From assembly GCF_042100115.1 (NCBI RefSeq), contig NC_091275.1:558001-622000 (forward strand): a DNA stretch of 64,000 bases, written 5' to 3'. The DNA comes from Alternaria dauci (Eukaryota; Ascomycota; Dothideomycetes; Pleosporales; Pleosporaceae). Under the pieces are notes generated by a model. That model searched no databases and was not told the DNA's origin. It worked only from the letters and a program-made list of their open reading frames with translations. The position numbers and the translations under genes were made by a program. Shown here in pieces: positions 57,967-64,000 of the stretch (position 1 is its first letter; every line of letters begins with the position of its first letter).

Positions 57967-59873
57967 CTATTGCGACACCTTCTGCTTCTTCTTGGGACGT
58001 TCTGGTACCGCCTCCGCGGCGTCACCGTCGCCATCGCCGTCACTCTCCGCATCTTCCATTTCAGCGTCGCTGTCGGAACCGCTGCTCTGATGGTCGGAGT
58101 CGAATTCCTCCCCAACCTCCGACTCCGAGTCTGCTTGGAAGTCTTCATCTACACTTTCGTCATCCTCGTCGGCACTACCGCGGTTTGCTGGTGCTCCATC
58201 GTCGCTCGAGGCAAGATCTTCGTCTTGGAGAGCAGCTGCCAGAATGGCTCCGGACTGTATCACTATGTCAGCCAAGCTTGCGCAAGAGATATGATATCAC
58301 TAACATCGTCTGCCATTTCGTTCTTTGTCTTGATGCCTTTGGCGCGGAAGAAATTCTCGAGCGGTTGTTGCTCCTCACTGCGTATTGTCAGTTTCAGCGT
58401 CTCTGGCCTGAAATTGGTGTCAACCTACCGGTTAATATTGGAGAACTGATGCTCGGCCTGGCCGTTCTTCATGCTGAAGGTGATGTCAAACGTACGGCTT
58501 GCAGCCATAGCTCCACCAACACGCGACATGGTTACAGAGGCGATGTTGTCCATGCTGATGTAGGTTGCCGGCTTGGGAATGAACATGAAAGCCTTGTCAA
58601 GGCAGAACAAGTGACCTTCGTTGGCCTTGATCGAACACTTGACGCCCGACTGCTCGTGATGGCTGATGAAGTCACGAGACGGTCTAGTGATGCGCTTTCC
58701 ACTGAGACCACGGAAGATGTCTGCAACGACTGTAGCGATGGGGGCTTCGTAGTGCGACTGCAGCTTGTCCTTGTACTTGTCCTCCAACAGATCTCCCTTC
58801 ATGTTGAGATCGAGATTGACCTCTTCATCGCGCTTGAACTGCATAACGAGGAAGGGGTACCGCGTCTGACCCTGACGGAGGGGAGGGTCGAGGCCAACGG
58901 TGATGAGCGTGTGCATGTCGTCGGGTTTTGGCAAGACCATGAACTTCTTGACCGAGTCGAACTGGATCTTGTAGTCGTATGTTTTACCGCGTAACCGGAA
59001 CGAGCTTTCGTACATGTCAATGTCGAATCGACCTCTGTCGTTGTGTTAGCGTGTCGTAGGATATGGCAGATACGGGCAGCGTACCTGGGCGTGAGATGGA
59101 GGATATCCAAGAAGGTAGCAAATGTGTCACCAGCGACTTCGCCAATCTCGGCCTTCTCCATCAGGGTCTCGTAGAACAGGTTGGCGGCATTTGTCTCTTC
59201 GACATCCTCGGCACCAGAGACATCTTCGCCGTCCTCCGTCTTCTCCTTCTTCGAGGCTGTGCCGGGGATGTAGAAGCGCATCTCGACCAGCTGGTCGCGA
59301 GCGCCTGCGGACTTCTTGCCTCTGAAGCGGGCGCCTCCCAGGTTTCCATTTGCGCCCGCGTCGCCTTCGGCCGGCAGTGAGAAATCGACAGCCACTTCGT
59401 TCTTGCCTGCCAGATTTGTGTTTGAGACTTCGGTGTATGGCACTTCAAAGGCAGGGCGGTTGGCGACGTTGAAGGTGAGTTCGGCCTTGCCAAAGTCGGC
59501 CTTTCCCCAGTTCCAGCCGCGCAGGGCATGCTCGCGGTTGTCGAGGCCGATGCCATACCACGACTTGAAGACTTTGGAGACGCGGTCGAAATCCTCGTGC
59601 TTGAATCCATCGAGTTGTATGACGCCGTCGTTGCGCGACAGAATCTTGATTTCGTAGCCGCGCGCGGCTCGGCTCCACTGCGCTTGCTGGATCTGTGACT
59701 GGTCGCAAGTGTACGTTTCGCCGCCGTTTGCGGGCTTCCAGCCAAAGCCCGAGTCTGAGAATCGAGCCGCGCCAGGCTTGCGCGAAAGATTGAGATAGAT
59801 GTCGTTGAACGCCTCCCTGCGCCACGTTAGCTGTGCTCTTCACGCCCTGCCAAGAAGCTCGTCTCGTTACATT
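57967..59873 (-). CDS. POB3: FACT complex subunit Pob3 (SSRP1 type)
   Basis: Histone chaperone subunit that, with Spt16, loosens and rebuilds nucleosomes during transcription and replication. Exons in gene order: 59873-59872, 59816-59085, 59034-58429, 58377-58305 and 58254-57967; 566 residues, close to yeast Pob3. The start codon appears split: exon 1 gives AT and exon 2 begins with G, yielding MEAFNDIYLNLSRKPG, the conserved N terminus. An unspliced ATG would meet TAA at once. The N-terminal PH-like and dimerisation domain, then the structure-specific-recognition domain (GRFDIDMYESSFRLRGKTYDYKI, FLVMQFKRDEE) and the second PH module (HEQSGVKCSIKANEGHLFCLDKAF) are complete. The tail is highly acidic (DEDDESVDEDFQ) and ends in KKKQKV, a nuclear signal. 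There is no HMG box, as in fungi generally. Introns are 50-55 bp and each junction restores the family sequence. Confidence 0.93.
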
Positions 59874-61776
59874 TTTGCGATCGCGGCGGAGTAGACGATG
59901 TGGACAAAGGCCGAGAGGTGCGACAACGGAGAGATGCGGCGGTGACGGTCGAGAGTCGTTGTCGGATAGCTGTTGCTCTCTGTCTCTCACTTGGCAAACG
60001 CGCTGTTTGCTTACGTAAAGACGCTAGCTGCAGATCTCACGTGACAGCGCGTCAACACTTTCGCGTCGTCTGCACGCAGCATGGTCCACCCCGTCGACGT
60101 CCCACCTCCACTTGCTCCCTACAAACGCCAGACCCTGAGAACGGTCTCGGTCAGGTATGCCGTCTTGTGTACATGTCACCCTGAGAAGGCGAGACCCCCA
60201 TCTTTCGACTAGTGCTCACAGTTCCCAGACCTAAACTTAACACTCCAGCTACGTTTCTGATAGACGAAACCTTGGTCTCATGACTAGCACCCAACGTCCA
60301 TCCATGATCCAGCCACAAATGCTAAGCTGCCGGCAGACTGTGCTCGGCCTAATGACATGACGCCTTCGATTCTCCAACGGTTTTAGCACCCACAGCCTCG
60401 CTTTGCTCCAAACACTAGGCTCGTTAAGTTCGCATACGGTGCCAAGGTGGACGCAAAGTTCGTCCGTTCGTCCGTTCGTCTGCCCTGCATCTTCTTGTCA
60501 GAACACCTCAGTTAGCTTTGGCTGTCACTCGTCTCGGGAGCCCGTGATGCTGCCATGATCGACACGGCGTGAACCTACTCCAGAGAGGTCGTCTAGCTCA
60601 TGAACTCAACAACCAACAATAGACCCTGATGCACTCGCTGCCTGTGGCGAAAACTCAATGTAGGTATGGCCCTTTCATGCGACCCTGTAGTAGTTTCCAG
60701 ACTACTGTGCTCCACTGTCGTACGGCACCCTGATCATCATTTATAGTTCGGACGGCATATCTTCCTGTCTTCCCCGCCCCGCCCTCCGCAATCTGGCTTG
60801 TTCTACAAGAACAACGTCAGCTTGGCCTGCATACTGAACCAAAGCACTACAGTCTCGGACAGCAGTGTCTGAATAAGAAGAAGCATTTGGAATACGCTAT
60901 ACGCCCAAATTATCCACAGAGAACCAGAGTTTGATACACCACTTTCAACGTGCTTCAAAAGTGTCATCATCTAGACCCAGCGCCATTACACGCGTGGTGG
61001 ACCAGATGGTTTGAGCTAAAATCAAACGTTATATGTTGCGATTACGAGCATGGCACACATTTAGCTTGAATCGCTTGTGTATCACGCACTACGTCCTACT
61101 ACTGGTAATCAATAGGACTGCTTGTGGAACCCCTCATCCAGCTATGACGTTAGAATCAATACTTGTCAATCAGGCGAGTTAGAATTTGTGTATTCCAAGG
61201 TTGTACACTCCTCATGGTACAAGCCGTGAAACTATCTGCACCACTATATTGTGTAGACGAATCGATCTTTGCTTAGCTTGTGAGGCAGTTGAAATCGAAG
61301 TCAAATATACTTTCCAGGTGCCAAGTTAATTTGGCGACGCTACGATGGTAGCATGGAATACGATCTTGGATATCTCGGATACTCCGACACGGACGAGATC
61401 CAGCTATCCTAGGGGTACGGATAAGAGATTATCCCGTTGTCCAGCGGAACTCGAAGCCGTCAGGCACTCCATCTCCGTTTTGAAACGAACTCGGCGTCGT
61501 GGTTCCTCAATTCGGGGGCTCTCGTACGAGGGCGCTCCGCGGAAGACTTCTCAAAGATGGTCTCTCCTAATAGCTATGCACCTTGATCGTAGACTTGAAG
61601 CCGTTGTGATGCGAAGTGAAGGCTGATAAGCTGTATATGTCGCCTGAAGTTGGTATGTACCATGCATGCCTTACTCAGCAAGAGAGGTAGGGGGGAGGTG
61701 GAGGTCCGCCCGGAGCTACCCCGCCAGACAATGGCTCAGCTCCTTTGCAGCCGGCGGACAACTCCATCATGCCATC
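59874..61776. other. Intergenic, divergent POB3 and CAB2
   Basis: A 1.9-kb space between divergent start codons. Nearest POB3 it must hold that promoter; nearest 61776 an open frame from 61666 runs in frame into the ligase but is not conserved. No gene, tRNA or transposon signature is seen. Confidence 0.45.
60459..60480 (+). repeat. 8-bp tandem repeat, 2.75 copies
   Basis: Perfect tandem copies of TTCGTCCG in the POB3-CAB2 intergenic region. A microsatellite-like tract. Confidence 0.75.
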
Positions 61777-62922
61777 ATGACGGATTCGAGCGCACAACAG
61801 GCAGAGAGCGACTACTTCGCCAACGAGCCGCCGCCCAAAGACCTCAAGGCGAACACGACTCTTGCGCGCGAATTCATCGCGCGCCATGCCGATGAGGGTC
61901 GCCGCGTCGTCCTCGTCACTTCGGGTGGCACCACAGTACCGCTAGAACAGCAGACAGTCCGCTACATCGACAACTTCTCTGCCGGTACGCGGGGAGCCAC
62001 GAGCGCCGAATACTTCCTCCAGAATGGCTATGCCGTCATCTTCCTGCACCGCCAGTTCTCGCTCCTGCCCTTCTCGCGGCACTACTCGCACAACACACGC
62101 TCCTTCCTCGACTACATGAAGGAGGAGAATGGACAAGTAGTGGTGAATCAAGAACACCAGGATCAGATGCTGCGCGTGCTGCGGCAGTACACCGATGTCA
62201 AGCGAGAGAACAAGCTATTGATCTTGTCCTACGTGACCATCACCGAGTACCTATGGAATCTGCGCGAGGTTGCGCAGCTTATGCGTCCGCTTGGGCCGAG
62301 AGCCATGTTCTACTTGGCTGCCGCCGTGTCCGACTTTTTCGTGCCACAGGACCGCATGGTCGAGCACAAGATACAGTCAAATGAAGAGTTTCACCAGACC
62401 GCAGATGGTACTCGTGGAGGCCATGCAAAGCCACCAGCCGCGCGTACCGAGGGCAAGAGCTTGATTATCGATCTGGAACCTGTCCCCAAGTTCCTCAAAC
62501 AGCTCGTAGATGGCTGGGCGCCCGACGCCATGATCGTAAGTTTCAAGCTCGAGACTGATCCTTCCCTGTTGGTCACCAAGGCCAAATACGCGCTGAACAA
62601 ATACTCGCATCACCTTGTCATCGGAAATTTACTGCTTACTCGAAAATGGGAAGTTGTATTTGTCTCAGTTCTCGATGGCGAGAAATGGATACGCGTACCT
62701 ACTAGCCGCAGGACGAAGAGTTTGTCGGGCATGCCTTCACTCGTCGGGTCAGCCGATCCCATGACAAAAAAGGACGCTCAGGCGAGCGAGTCCATCGCAA
62801 CAGAGAAAGGGGTACCGCAGGGTGAGCCGTCGTTGGAAATCGAATCTCTCATCATCCCCGAGATCGAGAAGATGCACACCAAACTCATAGAGCGATCCCA
62901 AGCAAAATCTCAAGCTACGTAG
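61777..62922 (+). CDS. CAB2: Phosphopantothenate-cysteine ligase
   Basis: Second step of coenzyme A synthesis: joins cysteine to 4-phosphopantothenate using a nucleotide. Intronless, 381 residues from the ATG at 61777, which follows the short polar N terminus usual in fungi. The family signatures are VVLVTSGGTTVPLEQQTVRY and IDNFSAGTRGATSAEYFL near the N terminus (nucleotide and phosphate binding), YLAAAVSDFFVP in the middle, and IVSFKLETDP with ALNKYSHHLVIGNLL later. The eukaryotic type lacks the fused decarboxylase of bacterial CoaBC, as here. The C-terminal 80 residues are a less conserved acidic and Lys-rich extension. The stop lies 140 bp from the stop of the convergent transporter gene. 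Confidence 0.94.
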   Translation: MTDSSAQQAESDYFANEPPPKDLKANTTLAREFIARHADEGRRVVLVTSGGTTVPLEQQTVRYIDNFSAGTRGATSAEYFLQNGYAVIFLHRQFSLLPFSRHYSHNTRSFLDYMKEENGQVVVNQEHQDQMLRVLRQYTDVKRENKLLILSYVTITEYLWNLREVAQLMRPLGPRAMFYLAAAVSDFFVPQDRMVEHKIQSNEEFHQTADGTRGGHAKPPAARTEGKSLIIDLEPVPKFLKQLVDGWAPDAMIVSFKLETDPSLLVTKAKYALNKYSHHLVIGNLLLTRKWEVVFVSVLDGEKWIRVPTSRRTKSLSGMPSLVGSADPMTKKDAQASESIATEKGVPQGEPSLEIESLIIPEIEKMHTKLIERSQAKSQAT

Positions 62923-63062
62923 CAATCTCACATGCACAGCGAGTAAGCTTTGTGCTGCATCTACTACAGCATGTATTCCAAAACGGTTCGATGCATTGCA
63001 CGGCTTCTTACACGTGCTTACTAGGCTTTCTACTACACATTACATTGGTGTCTACGCGTAGC

Positions 63063-64000
63063 TCATTCCAGGATGACCTTCCATTGTGCCGAAGTGTGGC
63101 GTACAGCAGCGCCATAGATGACCAGCACTACAGCACCAATGCCAACTATGCTAGCAAAGACACCGGCCATGGTACCAAAACTGTTCACATAGCCCGCCTC
63201 CTCAACCCATGGTACCACACCATAGAGAAAGCCAAAAGCCACAATGTTCTTCAGTCCGTTTACTAGTAGTAGAACGTCCGAGTTGACCGGCAATGCGCAG
63301 TCGCTGACATACGCCATTGTGATTGTTGGTACGGCAGTCAAGGCGATCGAAATCATGCCGTAACCGAAGAAGAGCGATAGCCATGATAGGTGGTTCTGCA
63401 CACCGTAGCCGAATACGAGACAGCCTGCTGTCGTGACCACGAGCGGAATAGCAATCAGATAGAGCCTGCTTTCTGGCTCGTAGATGCCGAGCAGTTTTCG
63501 TGTCCGTCGCTTGCACCAAATGTCCACGAGATTTCCTAGCTTCAGTCAGCACACGTTTCATCGTAGTTCAGCTGAGCTGCTCACCTCCTGCCCAGGCACC
63601 AATCAAGTTGCCCAGAATACCCGGTATGTTGATGAGACCATTGATCTGCGGGCTCCAACTGTATGGCTGTGCTTGCAGCACAAATGGGTTGAGGATATTG
63701 ACCGCGACAGTGAGTACTAAAGAGATGGAGTAGCAGAGAAACGCGTATATGACCGCAGGATATACGATCATCGGGAACGGCCTACTCGACGTCAGTACTA
63801 TATTTTCAAACAGAATCAACCTATCAGTACCTTAGAAACATTTTCGGTAGACTCGTATCCGAAACTCCGCTCCATAGACTCAATTCCCGTGCCCAAGTGT
63901 TCTTCGCATGTTGGTGCAGGATCCGGTTGCTGGACTTTGGCCGGAGGTATTGCTCGTCTGCCATGACGATCTTGTCGCTCGATGGGCAGATTGCTACACC
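63063..64000 (-). CDS. MFS transporter, 3' part (5' end outside window)
   Basis: C-terminal half of a major facilitator superfamily permease. Exons in gene order: from beyond 64000 to 63831, 63781-63585, and 63535-63063, with 49-bp introns at 63830-63782 and 63584-63536. The first visible exon encodes the central cytoplasmic loop (KNTWARELSLWSGVSD) leading into helix 7 (MIVYPAVIYAFLCYSISLVL). Six hydrophobic helices follow, including LINIPGILGNLIGAWAGG, RLYLIAIPLVVTTAGCLVFGYG and LLLVNGLKNIVAFGFLYGVVP. The pattern resembles fungal drug/H+ antiporter-like or HOL1-type carriers (SWSPQINGL and the NLVDIW-type loop), but substrate cannot be assigned. Start, length and N-terminal motifs are outside the window. 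Confidence 0.88.

Noticed and set aside
57894..58994. 366-codon plus-strand open frame
   Set aside because: It lies antisense to POB3 exons, whose protein is clearly conserved; the frame is low-complexity and has no motif.

Overview
The window is nuclear DNA of a filamentous ascomycete (Pezizomycotina). Genes carry short introns (about 45-60 bp) with GT..AG borders, intergenic gaps range from tens of bases to several kb, and the gene set is fungal: Zn2Cys6 regulators, a DUF6594 membrane protein, FACT subunit Pob3, Dcr2-type phosphatase, and a caspase-like/pseudokinase protein. The gene content fits Dothideomycetes (perhaps Pleosporales), but this is an impression, not a test. All exon borders below were read by eye from splice signals, reading frame and family conservation.

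Left part (1-24.6 kb), mostly conserved housekeeping: secreted SGNH esterase; primase large subunit PRI2; APC/C activator CDH1 diverging from an M18 aspartyl aminopeptidase; a PHO13-type HAD phosphatase; an intronless class II aldolase-like gene; a secreted cysteine-rich protein made of six copies of an eight-cysteine module that I do not recognise; a PA-TM-RING ubiquitin ligase; an aquaporin; and mitochondrial aspartyl-tRNA synthetase.

Middle part (25-40 kb): a capsule-synthesis-like glycosyltransferase standing alone, a PMC1-type calcium ATPase, a Zn2Cys6 regulator, the DCR2 phosphatase diverging over 223 bp from a mitochondrial TRM61-like methyltransferase, and a DUF6594 gene broken by one in-frame TGA.

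Accessory block (40-54.8 kb): a tiny hypothetical gene, then a divergent pair that is the most interesting locus here. On the minus strand is a 768-residue protein joining a caspase-like His/Cys domain to a pseudokinase. On the plus strand is a 1133-residue protein joining an apparently active kinase to a long ankyrin-repeat region. By analogy with fungal cell-death and non-self-recognition proteins, this may be a two-gene signalling module; that role is inference. A 600-residue disordered nuclear-looking protein follows, then about 5 kb with no convincing gene.

Right part (54.8-64 kb): a second Zn2Cys6 regulator, POB3 (whose start codon appears to be split by an intron), phosphopantothenate-cysteine ligase of coenzyme A synthesis, and the 3' half of an MFS transporter that runs off the window end.
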